This document shows, piece by piece, positions 17,912-26,309 of a stretch of 61,235 nt of DNA. Position 1 is the stretch's first letter. Every line of letters begins with the position of its first letter. This DNA is from Tabrizicola sp. Lineage in GTDB: Bacteria > Pseudomonadota > Alphaproteobacteria > Rhodobacterales > Rhodobacteraceae. Location: assembly GCF_016792905.1 (NCBI RefSeq), contig NZ_JAEULP010000057.1:1-61235 (forward strand), in the 5' to 3' direction. The notes under the pieces are model-generated. The model was not told the DNA's origin, did no database searches, and saw nothing but the letters and a program-made list of their open reading frames with translations. Position numbers and translations under genes: made by a program.

Positions 17912-17966
17912 CCCCGGGGGCGCTTCGCCGCCCGGACCCCCGGAGGATATTTGGGCAAAGATGAAA
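17912..17966 (+). repeat. Dispersed ATATTTGG/ATGAAAG repeat, copy 2 (hairpin form)
   Basis: CCCCGGGGGCG-CTTCGCCGCCCGG forms a GC hairpin with a CTTCG loop. It is followed by ACCCCCGGAGG, the core ATATTTGGGC, then AAAGATGAAA. The core runs into the hutH stop codon. The element fills the hutH-hutU gap in the orientation opposite to transcription. Confidence 0.85.
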
Positions 17967-19499
17967 TCAGGCGAGATGAGGCATCGGGATGCCGGTGGCT
18001 TTGGAGAGCGCGCCTTCCGCCACCAGTGCGGCGGCGCGGGCGAGGTCGGGGGCAAGGTAGCGGTCGTCCTCCAGCGCGCGGACCTGCGTGCGGAGCGCAC
18101 GGACGGCGGCTTGCAGCGGGGTGGAGGTCTTCAAGGGCGCGCGGAATTCCACGCCTTGCGCGGCGCACATCGCCTCGACCCCCAGGATGACGTTCAGGTT
18201 CTTCACCATCCGGCGCAGGCGGCGCGCACCATGGGCGGCCATGCTCACATGGTCCTCCTGGTTGGCAGAGGTCGGCGTGGAATCGATCACCGTCGGATGC
18301 GCCAGGTGCTTGTTTTCGCTCATCAAGGCCGCCGTGGTGACTTCGGCGATCATCAGGCCGGAGTTGAGGCCGGGCTTCGGCGTCAGGAATGCGGGAAGAT
18401 CGAAAGAAAGCGTCGGGTCGACCATCAGCGCCACCCGCCTTTGCGCGATCGCCCCGATCTCGGCCAGAGCCATCGCGATCATGTCGGCGGCGAAACCCAC
18501 CGGCTCGGCGTGGAAGTTGCCGCCCGAGACGATCTGCCCGCCCGACAGGACCAGCGGATTGTCGGTGGCGGCATTGGCCTCGGTCTGCAGGGTGCGCGCG
18601 GCCATGCGGAGCACGTCCATCGCCGCCCCCGTCACCTGCGGCTGGCAGCGGATGCAATAGGGATCCTGCACCCTTGTATCGCCGTCGCGGTGGCTCTCGC
18701 GGATTTCGCTTCCCGCCAGCAGCGCCCGCATCGTCGCCGCCGCGTCGATCTGGCCCGGCTGGCCGCGAAGCGCGTGGATTTCGGCTTCCAAGGGCGCGGT
18801 TGAGCCCATGATCGCATCGGTCGACAGCGCCGAGATGACCAGCGCCTCGCGCGCGGCCTGCCAGCCCTGGAACAGGCCTGCCAGTGCATAGGCGGTGGAG
18901 AACTGCGTGCCGTTGATCAGCGCCAGCCCTTCCTTGGCACCAAGCTGGATCGGCGAAATCCCTTTCGAAGCAAGTGCTTCCACGCCGGTTCTCACCTTGC
19001 CGTCCACCAGCGCCTCGCCATGGCCGATCATCACGGCGGTCATGTGGGCCAAGGGTGCCAGGTCGCCAGATGCCCCGACCGACCCCTGATCCGGGATCAG
19101 CGGTGTCACGCGGTGTTCAAGCATCACCTCGATGCAGGCCACCACTTCCGGCCGCACGCCCGAGGCCCCGCGGCCCAGCGACAGCAGCTTCAGCACCATC
19201 ATCAACCGAGCCACGTCTTCCGGCATCGGCTCGCCCACGCCGCAGCAGTGGCTGAGGATCAGGTTTTTCTGAAGCGTTGCCGTATCTTCCGGGGCGATCT
19301 TGATGCTCGCCAGCTTCCCGAACCCGGTGTTGACGCCATAGACCGCAACGGTCCCGTTCGCCGCCGCCGCGATATGGCTCGCCGCGCGTTCAATGCCGGG
19401 ACGCGCGCTGTCGTGCAACCGGGCGGGCAGGCCCTCGCGGAAGATGCGCTCAAGCTGCGCCAGCGTGACCTGGCCGGGGACAAGGATTTCAGGCGTCAA
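17967..19499 (-). CDS. hutH: Histidine ammonia-lyase
   Basis: HutH deaminates L-histidine to urocanate, step 1 of the pathway. The 510-residue protein contains the MIO-forming triad Ala143-Ser144-Gly145 in [11 protein letters not shown] and the active-site region [10 protein letters not shown]. The start is TTG 19499, 11 bases inside the end of hutI and preceded by GGAGG; it gives the standard family length. A longer in-frame ORF to 19649 would add 50 low-complexity residues antisense-derived from hutI and is rejected. Middle gene of hutI-hutH-hutU. Confidence 0.95.
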   Translation of the reverse strand: MTPEILVPGQVTLAQLERIFREGLPARLHDSARPGIERAASHIAAAANGTVAVYGVNTGFGKLASIKIAPEDTATLQKNLILSHCCGVGEPMPEDVARLMMVLKLLSLGRGASGVRPEVVACIEVMLEHRVTPLIPDQGSVGASGDLAPLAHMTAVMIGHGEALVDGKVRTGVEALASKGISPIQLGAKEGLALINGTQFSTAYALAGLFQGWQAAREALVISALSTDAIMGSTAPLEAEIHALRGQPGQIDAAATMRALLAGSEIRESHRDGDTRVQDPYCIRCQPQVTGAAMDVLRMAARTLQTEANAATDNPLVLSGGQIVSGGNFHAEPVGFAADMIAMALAEIGAIAQRRVALMVDPTLSFDLPAFLTPKPGLNSGLMIAEVTTAALMSENKHLAHPTVIDSTPTSANQEDHVSMAAHGARRLRRMVKNLNVILGVEAMCAAQGVEFRAPLKTSTPLQAAVRALRTQVRALEDDRYLAPDLARAAALVAEGALSKATGIPMPHLA

Positions 19500-20682
19500 G
19501 ACGGCCTCCGAAAATGCGTTTGTGAAGGGTGGTGGCCCCGATGCGGTAGGCAAGCTCGGCCGGGTGGTCGGCGTCCCAGATGCAAAGGTCGGACCGGAGC
19601 CCCGGAGCGATGCGGCCCCGGTCGGCAAGGCCAAGCGCGCGGGCGGCATGGGCGGTGGTGCCGAGAAGCGCCTCCTCCGGCGTCATGCGGAACAGGGTGC
19701 AGGCCATGTTCATGGCCAGCGTCAGCGAGGCCAGGGGCGAGGAACCGGGGTTGAGGTCGGTCGCCACCGCCATCGGCACGCCTGCGGCGCGCAGGGCGGC
19801 AATCGGCGGCATCTGCGTTTCGCGCAGAGTGTAGAAGGCGCCGGGCAGGATGACGGCGACCGTGCCCGCGGCCTGCATCGCGGCGATGCCCTCCGCGGAC
19901 AGATATTCCAGATGATCCGCCGACAACGCCCCGTGTCGGGCGGCAAAGGCGGCGCCCTGCTGGTCGGTCAGCTGCTCGGCATGCAGCTTGACCGGCAGAC
20001 CCAGCGCGCGGGCCTCGGCGAAGAGGGGCGTCAGCTCCTCGACCGAGAAGGCGATGTTTTCGCAGAAGGCATCGACGGCGTCGACCAGCCCCTCGGCCTG
20101 CGCCGCCCGCAGCGAGGGGATTGCGACATGCGCAATGTAACCCGTTGCGTTGCCTTTGTATTCCGGCGGAATGGCATGGGCGGCAAGATGCGTGGTCCTG
20201 ACCGTCACCGGGCGCGCTTGCCCGATCCGCCGCGCCACCCGCAGCATCTTCAGCTCGTCCTCGATCGTCAGCCCGTAGCCCGATTTCACCTCGATGGTGG
20301 TCGCGCCCGAGGCGATCAGCTGGTCCACACGGGGCAGGGCCTTGGCCAGAAGCGCCTCCTCGCCCGCCGCCCGTGTCGCGGTGACGGTGGACAGGATCCC
20401 GCCCCCCGCCCGCGCGACCTCCTCATAGCTCGCGCCCTTCAGCCGCAGTTCGAACTCCACCGCCCGATGGCCGCCGAAGACCGCATGGGTGTGGCAGTCG
20501 ATCAGGCCGGGGGTGAGAAGGCGGCCCCCGGCATCCTGCGCGGGAAGTGACCGGAAGGCCGATGGCAGGTCGTGCATCGGCCCGGACCAGGCGATCCTAT
20601 CCCCCTCCAGCGCCACGGCGGCATCGCGGACCAGGCCGTAGCCATTTGTCATCGTTGCAAGGGTTGCGTGGGTCAGGAGCAT
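19489..20682 (-). CDS. hutI: Imidazolonepropionase
   Basis: HutI hydrolyses 4-imidazolone-5-propionate to N-formimidoyl-L-glutamate, step 3. The 397-residue amidohydrolase has the metal site [37 protein letters not shown] and ATDLNPGSS, as expected. The ATG at 20682 is 66 bases from the divergent hutF start, with a palindromic operator between. It is first in the minus-strand hut operon, and its end overlaps hutH by 11 bases. Confidence 0.96.
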   Translation of the reverse strand: MLLTHATLATMTNGYGLVRDAAVALEGDRIAWSGPMHDLPSAFRSLPAQDAGGRLLTPGLIDCHTHAVFGGHRAVEFELRLKGASYEEVARAGGGILSTVTATRAAGEEALLAKALPRVDQLIASGATTIEVKSGYGLTIEDELKMLRVARRIGQARPVTVRTTHLAAHAIPPEYKGNATGYIAHVAIPSLRAAQAEGLVDAVDAFCENIAFSVEELTPLFAEARALGLPVKLHAEQLTDQQGAAFAARHGALSADHLEYLSAEGIAAMQAAGTVAVILPGAFYTLRETQMPPIAALRAAGVPMAVATDLNPGSSPLASLTLAMNMACTLFRMTPEEALLGTTAHAARALGLADRGRIAPGLRSDLCIWDADHPAELAYRIGATTLHKRIFGGRLDA

Positions 20683-20713
20683 TGGCTTGCCTTATGGCTG
20701 GTGTATTGGCTAA

Positions 20714-20727
20714 TATGTCTAGACATA
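20714..20727. promoter_or_regulatory. HutC-type operator in the divergent hut promoter
   Basis: TATGTCTAGACATA is a perfect 14-bp palindrome centred between the divergent hutI and hutF starts. HutC proteins are urocanate-responsive GntR/UTRA repressors that bind short dyads of this kind, and hutC lies two genes away. One site placed here can repress both operons. Confidence 0.75.
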
Positions 20728-20748
20728 ATGCAAGTCAAGTGAGTCGCC

Positions 20749-22098
20749 ATGATCCTGCACGCCGAAACTGCGCTTCTGCCCGACGGCTGGGCGAAGGATG
20801 TCCGCATCGTGGTCGAGGACGGCCGCATCGCCTCGGTCAGTCCCAGCCACGCGCCAGAGGGGCTGGCCTTCGGCTGCCTGCTGCCAGCGCCGGTCAACCT
20901 GCATTCCCATACCTTCCAGCGCGCCATGGCGGGGATGACCGAGGCGCGCACGGCGGGGCAGGACAGTTTCTGGACCTGGCGGGCGCTGATGTACCGATTC
21001 CTCGAACGGCTCTCGCCCGAGGATGTGCAGGCGATCGCCGCGCAGGCCATGGTCGAGATGGCGGAATCGGGTTTCGCCTCGGTCTGTGAGTTCCACTACC
21101 TGCACCACCCGGTCGGCGGCGGCACCTATGCCGATCCCGCCGAGATGACGGCGCGGATCGCGGCGGCGGCGGGGGAGACCGGGTTGGGCCTGACCCATCT
21201 GCCGGTGATCTACGAACAGGGCGGCGTGGATGGCCGTCCGCTTCAGGGCGGGCAGTTGCGCTTTGGCTCCTCGCCCGACACCTATGCCGCGATCCTTGAA
21301 GGGGCGCGGGTGGCGCTGTCGCACCTACCCGATTCCAGACTTGGCGTCGCGCCACATTCCCTGCGCGCCGTCAGCCGCGAGACGCTGGCCCGCGCCGCCG
21401 GGATGGTTCCCGAAGGCCCGGTCCACATCCACATCGCCGAACAGGTCGCCGAAGTGACCGAAGTGCAGGCCGCCTGGGGCATGCGGCCCGTGGACTGGGC
21501 TTTGGCGAATCTTCCCCTCGACCAACGCTGGTGCATGATCCACGCCACGCAGATGACCCCATCCGAAACGACCGCGCTGGCCAGGACCGGGGCCGTCGCG
21601 GGTCTCTGCGCGATCACCGAGGCGAACCTTGGCGACGGCATCTTCGACAGCCCCGGCTGGCTGGCTGCGGGGGGTGCCTTCGGGGTGGGGACGGACAGCA
21701 ATGTCCGCATCTCGGCTCCCGAGGAACTGCGGCTCCTGGAATATTCCCAGCGTCTGGACCACAAGGCCCGGGCGGTCATGGCCGACGCGCGCTCGACCGG
21801 GCGGTTCCTGTGGGAGGGCGCCCTGAAGGGCGGAGCGCAGGCGGCGGGCCGGGCCTCGGGCCGGATCGAGGCCGGGCAATGGGCCGATCTTCTGGCGCTC
21901 GACACCGGCGACCTGCGGCTGGAAGGCTTCGAGGGCGATGCACTCCTCGATTCCTTCCTGTTCGCCGGGCGCGACGGCCTTGTGACCGACCTCTGGTCCG
22001 CCGGTCGCCACATCGTCCGCGAGGGCCGCCACATCGCCCGCGAGGCCACGGCAACGCGGTTCCGCAGCACGATGCGCCGCCTGCGCGAGGCGCTGTGA
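20749..22098 (+). CDS. hutF: Formimidoylglutamate deiminase
   Basis: HutF converts N-formimidoylglutamate to N-formylglutamate plus ammonia, the five-step branch of histidine degradation. The 449-residue amidohydrolase carries the metal motif NLHSHTFQRAMAGM, a central HIHIAEQ and GTDSNVRISAPEELR, distinctive for HutF. The ATG at 20749 has only a weak ribosome binding site. The end overlaps hutC by GTGA. The partner N-formylglutamate deformylase (hutG) is not in the window. Confidence 0.95.
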   Translation: MILHAETALLPDGWAKDVRIVVEDGRIASVSPSHAPEGLAFGCLLPAPVNLHSHTFQRAMAGMTEARTAGQDSFWTWRALMYRFLERLSPEDVQAIAAQAMVEMAESGFASVCEFHYLHHPVGGGTYADPAEMTARIAAAAGETGLGLTHLPVIYEQGGVDGRPLQGGQLRFGSSPDTYAAILEGARVALSHLPDSRLGVAPHSLRAVSRETLARAAGMVPEGPVHIHIAEQVAEVTEVQAAWGMRPVDWALANLPLDQRWCMIHATQMTPSETTALARTGAVAGLCAITEANLGDGIFDSPGWLAAGGAFGVGTDSNVRISAPEELRLLEYSQRLDHKARAVMADARSTGRFLWEGALKGGAQAAGRASGRIEAGQWADLLALDTGDLRLEGFEGDALLDSFLFAGRDGLVTDLWSAGRHIVREGRHIAREATATRFRSTMRRLREAL

Positions 22099-22781
22099 CC
22101 CTCGGCTGGGAAGACATCCGCGCCGAGGTCCTGCGCCGCATCCGCGCGCGCGACTGGCCCCCCGGCGCGCTGATCCCGGGCGAGGAGGCCCTTTCGGCAG
22201 AGTTCGGCGTCGCCCGCGCCACGGTGAACCGCGCCCTGCGCGAGCTTGCCGAGGCGGGGGTGATCGAGCGGAAGAAGCGCGCCGGAACCCGGGTGGCCGA
22301 ATTGCCGGTGCGCCGGGCGAGGCTGGAGATCCCGGTGATCCGGCTGGATGTGCTGAGCCGGGGCCTGACTTATGACTTCGACCTGCTGGCTGATCGGCTG
22401 ACCGCAGCGCCGGTGCCGGTGACCGCGCGGCTGGGTCTGCCGGAAGCCACGCGGATGCGCTATCTGGAAACGCTGCATCTGGCGGGCGGGCGACCTTACG
22501 TGCTGGAGAGCCGCTGGCTGAACCCCGCCGCGCTGTCGGGTCCGCCGCCCGATTTTGCCACGGTGAGCGCGAACGAATGGCTGGTGACGCATATCAGCCT
22601 CGTCTCCGGTGACATCGCCTTCACCGCCGAACCGGCCAGCGCCCGCGAGGCGGATGTGCTGGGCGCGGCCCCCGGAACAGCACTTCTGGTGGCCGAACGC
22701 ACGACCCACGGCACCGCCGGTCCGGTGACGCTGGTGCGCCTTGCCCATGCACCGGGGCATCGGGTGCAGATGGTGTTCTGA
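22095..22781 (+). CDS. hutC: Histidine utilisation repressor HutC (GntR/UTRA)
   Basis: A 228-residue regulator. The N-terminal GntR winged helix includes IPGEEALSAEFGVARATVNRA. It is followed by a UTRA ligand domain (VLESRWLNPAAL, ending GHRVQMVF) typical of HutC. The start is GTG 22095, overlapping the hutF stop. It probably represses both hut transcripts from the 20714-20727 operator and is relieved by urocanate, as in characterised HutC proteins. Confidence 0.93.
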   Translation: MTLGWEDIRAEVLRRIRARDWPPGALIPGEEALSAEFGVARATVNRALRELAEAGVIERKKRAGTRVAELPVRRARLEIPVIRLDVLSRGLTYDFDLLADRLTAAPVPVTARLGLPEATRMRYLETLHLAGGRPYVLESRWLNPAALSGPPPDFATVSANEWLVTHISLVSGDIAFTAEPASAREADVLGAAPGTALLVAERTTHGTAGPVTLVRLAHAPGHRVQMVF

Positions 22782-22789
22782 CCGCGGCC

Positions 22790-23635
22790 CTACCCGAAGT
22801 TCCGCGCGACAAGCTGGGTCAGCTTGCGATGCAGGGGCAGGGTCCGGTGCCGGATGTGGATCGCGGCGAAGACCGGCTGGCGCAGGTCGGGGGCGTCTTC
22901 CACCATCAGGAACCGGCCCCCGGCCACAAGATCGGCGGCGGTCTTCTCCAGCACATAGCCCGAGCCCCCCATCGCGGTCAGCAGCGACACCACCGATCCC
23001 GACTGTCCGACCGACACCGCCGCCGTCGCAAGGTCGGGCGTCAACTGGCGGTGCATCTCCTCGAAGGCGGGGGAGAAATGCGCGAAGACGAAGCGGGCGG
23101 GCGTGATTTCGGCCAGCCGCGGGGTCTCGGTCGAGATCATCCGGTAGGTCACGTCGCCCACGCTTTCGAAATGCAGGTCGGGGTGGGGTTTCGGGGAAAA
23201 CATCACCGCGAAGTCGAGAATGCCGGTGAGGAGATCGGCGCACATCTGGTTGGAATAGTCCGGCTCGATGTAGAAGGCGGTCTCCGGCAGCACCGCCCGG
23301 AAGCGTGCCACCCAGTCACCCAGATAGACCGCCGCCAGGTCGTTCTGGATGCCCAGCCGCATCAGTTGCGAAGCCCCCTGCGGGATCTGGATGCGCCGCT
23401 TGGCCTCGTTCCACTCATGCCGGAGCGCACGGGCATGCGGCTCGAAGCGCTTGCCTTCGGGGGTGAGGTCGGTCCCGGCACGGCTGCGGTCGAAAAGCCG
23501 TGACCCCACCGCCTGCTCCAGCGCCGTCACCCGGGCCGAGACGGTGGATTGGGTGATCCTGAGCCGCTCCGCCGTGCGGTGGAAGCTGCGGGTTTCGGCA
23601 AGGTCGAGGAAGGTGTCGAGGAGGTCGATCTGCAT
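22790..23635 (-). CDS. LysR-family transcriptional regulator
   Basis: A 281-residue LysR regulator with N-terminal HTH MQIDLLDTFLDLAETRSFHR and TQSTVSARVTALEQ, followed by a periplasmic-binding-protein-like effector domain. It is convergent with hutC (8-base gap) and divergent from the first DAO-GcvT flavoprotein gene. The latter arrangement suggests control of the methylated-amine cluster rather than hut. The effector is unknown. Confidence 0.9.
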   Translation of the reverse strand: MQIDLLDTFLDLAETRSFHRTAERLRITQSTVSARVTALEQAVGSRLFDRSRAGTDLTPEGKRFEPHARALRHEWNEAKRRIQIPQGASQLMRLGIQNDLAAVYLGDWVARFRAVLPETAFYIEPDYSNQMCADLLTGILDFAVMFSPKPHPDLHFESVGDVTYRMISTETPRLAEITPARFVFAHFSPAFEEMHRQLTPDLATAAVSVGQSGSVVSLLTAMGGSGYVLEKTAADLVAGGRFLMVEDAPDLRQPVFAAIHIRHRTLPLHRKLTQLVARNFG

Positions 23636-23662
23636 GGTTGGGCCGTGGCGCTTTCTGGCAAG

Positions 23663-23718
23663 CCCCGGGGGCGCTTCGCCCCCCGGACCCCCAGAGGATA
23701 TTTTCAGACAGATGAAAG
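23663..23718 (+). repeat. Dispersed ATATTTGG/ATGAAAG repeat, copy 3 (hairpin form)
   Basis: CCCCGGGGGCG-CTTCGCCCCCCGG hairpin, ACCCCCAGAGG, then a diverged core ATATTTTCAGAC and AGATGAAAG. Its hairpin is almost the same as in copy 2. It lies in the divergent gap between the LysR gene and the flavoprotein gene at 23815. Confidence 0.8.
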
Positions 23719-23814
23719 CCGTGATCGGGTTTTCCGATCAATACCCCGGCCCGGCCCGAATTGAAAGCGGGCGCGTGGCGGCAGATAGTGGCGCCAGGGT
23801 TCGGGAGGGCGGTC

Positions 23815-26241
23815 ATGGCGGAATTTGCGCAAGCGCGGGTGGTGATCATCGGGGGCGGGGCCGTTGGCACCTCGGCGCTCTACCATCTGGCCAAGGCGGG
23901 CTGGACCGATTGCCTGCTCTTGGAAAAGAACGAACTGACCGCCGGGTCGACCTGGCATGCGGCGGGGAACGTGCCGACCTTCTCCTCCTCCTGGTCGATC
24001 ATGAACGTGCAGCGCTATTCGGCGAACCTCTACCGGGGCCTCGGGCAGGCGGTGGATTACCCGATGAACTACCACGTCACCGGCTCGGTGCGGCTGGGCC
24101 ATTCCAAGGAACGCCTTCAGGAATTCAAGCGCGTCAGGGGCATGGGGCGCTATCAGGGCATGGATCTGGACATCCTCACACCCGAGGAAATCCGCTCGAA
24201 ATATCCCTTCGTCGAGACCCATGACCTGACCGGAGCCCTCTACGACCCCTATGACGGCGACATCGACCCGGCGCAGCTGACCCAGGCTCTGGCCGCTGGG
24301 GCGCGGAAACTCGGCGCGCGGATCGAACGCTTCTGCCCGGTGACGGCGGCGAAATGGACGGGCAGCGAATGGGTGCTGACGACGCCGAAGGGCGAGGTCC
24401 GCGCCGAATATGTGGTGAACGCGGGAGGCTATTACGCGGCGCAGGTGGGCGCGCTGTTCGGCCGCGGGGTGCCGATGATGGTGATGAGCCACCAGTACAT
24501 GCTGTTCGACACCATCCCCGAGCTGGAGGCCTGGTCGAAGGAAGTGGGCCACAAGCTTCCTCTCCTCCGCGACGTGGATTCGTCCTACTACCTCCGGCAG
24601 GAGAAGATGGGCTTCAACCTCGGCCCCTACGAGAACCCCTGCCGCGCGCATTGGGCGACGCCGGACGACCCGATGCCCGAGGATTTCAGCTTCCAGCTGT
24701 TCCCCGACGATCTGGAGCGGCTGGAATGGCACATCAACGACGCGATGGCGCGGGTGCCGCTCTTGCAACAGGCCGCGCTGACCAAGGTGATCAACGGCCC
24801 GATCCCCTATACCCCCGACGGCAATCCCCTGATCGGCCCGATGCCCGGCGTTCCGAACGCCTTCGAGGCCTGCGTCTTCACCTTCGGCATCTGCCAGGCC
24901 GGTGGCGCGGGCAAGGTGCTGGCGGAATGGGTGACGGAGGGTGGCACCGAATGGGACATGTGGTCCTGCGATCCCCGCCGCTTCACCGGCTGGGAGGATC
25001 ACGACTACCTCGTCGACAAGGGCAAGGAAGTCTACGGCCACGAATATGGCATGCATTTCCCGATGGCCCGCTGGCCTGCCGCCCCCGACCGCAAGCTCTC
25101 CCCCATCCACGACAAGCTGAAAGCCCTCGGCGCCCAGTTCGCGCCCTACAACGGTTGGGAGCGGGCGGAATGGTATGCCGCGCCGGGTGACGACACCAGC
25201 TGGGAGGCGACGCAGACTTGGGACCGAACCGGCCCGTGGGAGAAGCGTATTCGCGCCGAAGCCGAGGCGGTGCGGGACGGGGTGGGGGTTCTCGACCTCC
25301 CCGGTTTCACCCGCCTGCGCCTTGTCGGTCCCGGCGCGCGGGCGCACCTCGCCTCGCTCACCGCCTCGAAATTGCCGCAGCCGGGGCGCACGGGCCTCCT
25401 CTATTTCGCCGACGACCGTGGCCGGATCGTCACCGAAATGACCTGCCTGCCGTTCAGCGACGAGGACGTGGGCGTGATCACCGCCGCGGTGGCACAGTCC
25501 CATGACGCAGACATCCTGCGAAAAGGGCTGCCGGAGGGCGTGGTGCTGGAGGACTGGACCGACAAGATCCACTGCTTCATCGTCACCGGCCCCAAAGCGC
25601 GCGACCTGCTGGCGCTGATCACCGAGGGCGACCTGACGCTGCCCTGGCTCTCCGTCCAGTATTTCGCCAAGGTTGCGGGCAAGGATGTGGCCCTGCTGCG
25701 GGTGTCCTTCGCCGGGGAACTGGGTTGGGAAATCCACTGCGACCGCGAGGATGCCTCCCATATCTACGACGCGCTCCTCGCGGGCGGCGCGAAACCCTTC
25801 GGTATGAAGGCGCTGAACTCCTTGCGGATCGAGAAGGGCTACCGTGCCTGGAAGGGCGACCTCTCGACCGATTACTCCCTGCTGGAAGGCGGGCTTGAGC
25901 GCTTCATCGACTGGACGCATGACTTCCCCGGCAAGGCGGCGCTGGCGACCGAAAAGCAGCGCGGGGTGAAGAAGCGCTTCGTCTCGCTGAAGGTCGAGGC
26001 AGGCGAGGCCGACGCACCCTACATGTCGACGCTCTGGCACGATGGCCAGGTTGCGGGTGAAACCACATCCGGCGCCTGGGGCTACCGGGTGGGCGGCTCG
26101 CTGGCGCTGGGCATGCTCAGGGCGGACCTCGCGGTGCCGGGAACGCAGGTGGAGGTGGAAATCTTCGGCGACCGCATGAAGGCAACCGTCCTGCCGGATG
26201 GCCCGGCCTGGGACGCGAAGAACGAGCGCATCCGCGCGTGA
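23815..26241 (+). CDS. DAO-GcvT flavoprotein, dimethylglycine/sarcosine dehydrogenase-like (paralogue 1)
   Basis: An 808-residue two-part enzyme. The N-terminal FAD-dependent DAO domain has VVIIGGGAVGTSALYHL and His48 in GSTWHAAGN, the residue that carries covalent FAD in dimethylglycine and sarcosine dehydrogenases. From about residue 430 on there is a GcvT/aminomethyltransferase-like folate-binding region ending with GELGWEIHC and EKGYRAWKGDL. It probably oxidises an N-methyl amino acid and passes the C1 unit to tetrahydrofolate. Start ATG 23815 follows GGGAGGGCGGTC; a TTG at 23761 would be an alternative. Confidence 0.88.
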   Translation: MAEFAQARVVIIGGGAVGTSALYHLAKAGWTDCLLLEKNELTAGSTWHAAGNVPTFSSSWSIMNVQRYSANLYRGLGQAVDYPMNYHVTGSVRLGHSKERLQEFKRVRGMGRYQGMDLDILTPEEIRSKYPFVETHDLTGALYDPYDGDIDPAQLTQALAAGARKLGARIERFCPVTAAKWTGSEWVLTTPKGEVRAEYVVNAGGYYAAQVGALFGRGVPMMVMSHQYMLFDTIPELEAWSKEVGHKLPLLRDVDSSYYLRQEKMGFNLGPYENPCRAHWATPDDPMPEDFSFQLFPDDLERLEWHINDAMARVPLLQQAALTKVINGPIPYTPDGNPLIGPMPGVPNAFEACVFTFGICQAGGAGKVLAEWVTEGGTEWDMWSCDPRRFTGWEDHDYLVDKGKEVYGHEYGMHFPMARWPAAPDRKLSPIHDKLKALGAQFAPYNGWERAEWYAAPGDDTSWEATQTWDRTGPWEKRIRAEAEAVRDGVGVLDLPGFTRLRLVGPGARAHLASLTASKLPQPGRTGLLYFADDRGRIVTEMTCLPFSDEDVGVITAAVAQSHDADILRKGLPEGVVLEDWTDKIHCFIVTGPKARDLLALITEGDLTLPWLSVQYFAKVAGKDVALLRVSFAGELGWEIHCDREDASHIYDALLAGGAKPFGMKALNSLRIEKGYRAWKGDLSTDYSLLEGGLERFIDWTHDFPGKAALATEKQRGVKKRFVSLKVEAGEADAPYMSTLWHDGQVAGETTSGAWGYRVGGSLALGMLRADLAVPGTQVEVEIFGDRMKATVLPDGPAWDAKNERIRA

Positions 26242-26252
26242 CATCTGGCGGA

Positions 26253-26300
26253 CCGGGGGCCAGCCCCCGGACCCCCGGGATATTTGAACCAGTATGAAAG
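26253..26300 (+). repeat. Dispersed ATATTTGG/ATGAAAG repeat, copy 4 (hairpin form)
   Basis: CCGGGGGCCAGCCCCCGG (26253-26270) is a strong hairpin. It is followed by ACCCCCGGG, the core ATATTTGAACC, and AGTATGAAAG. It sits between the two DAO-GcvT genes in the same orientation as transcription and ends 9 bases before the downstream ATG. It therefore replaces the usual leader and could affect translation of paralogue 2. Confidence 0.85.
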
Positions 26301-26309
26301 ACCGAAGTG

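Noticed and set aside
16201-18657. 818-residue minus-strand ORF covering urocanase plus an upstream extension
   Set aside because: The extension from 17886 to 18657 lies inside hutH in another frame and is low-complexity; urocanase ends at the normal N terminus MTNPRHNL.
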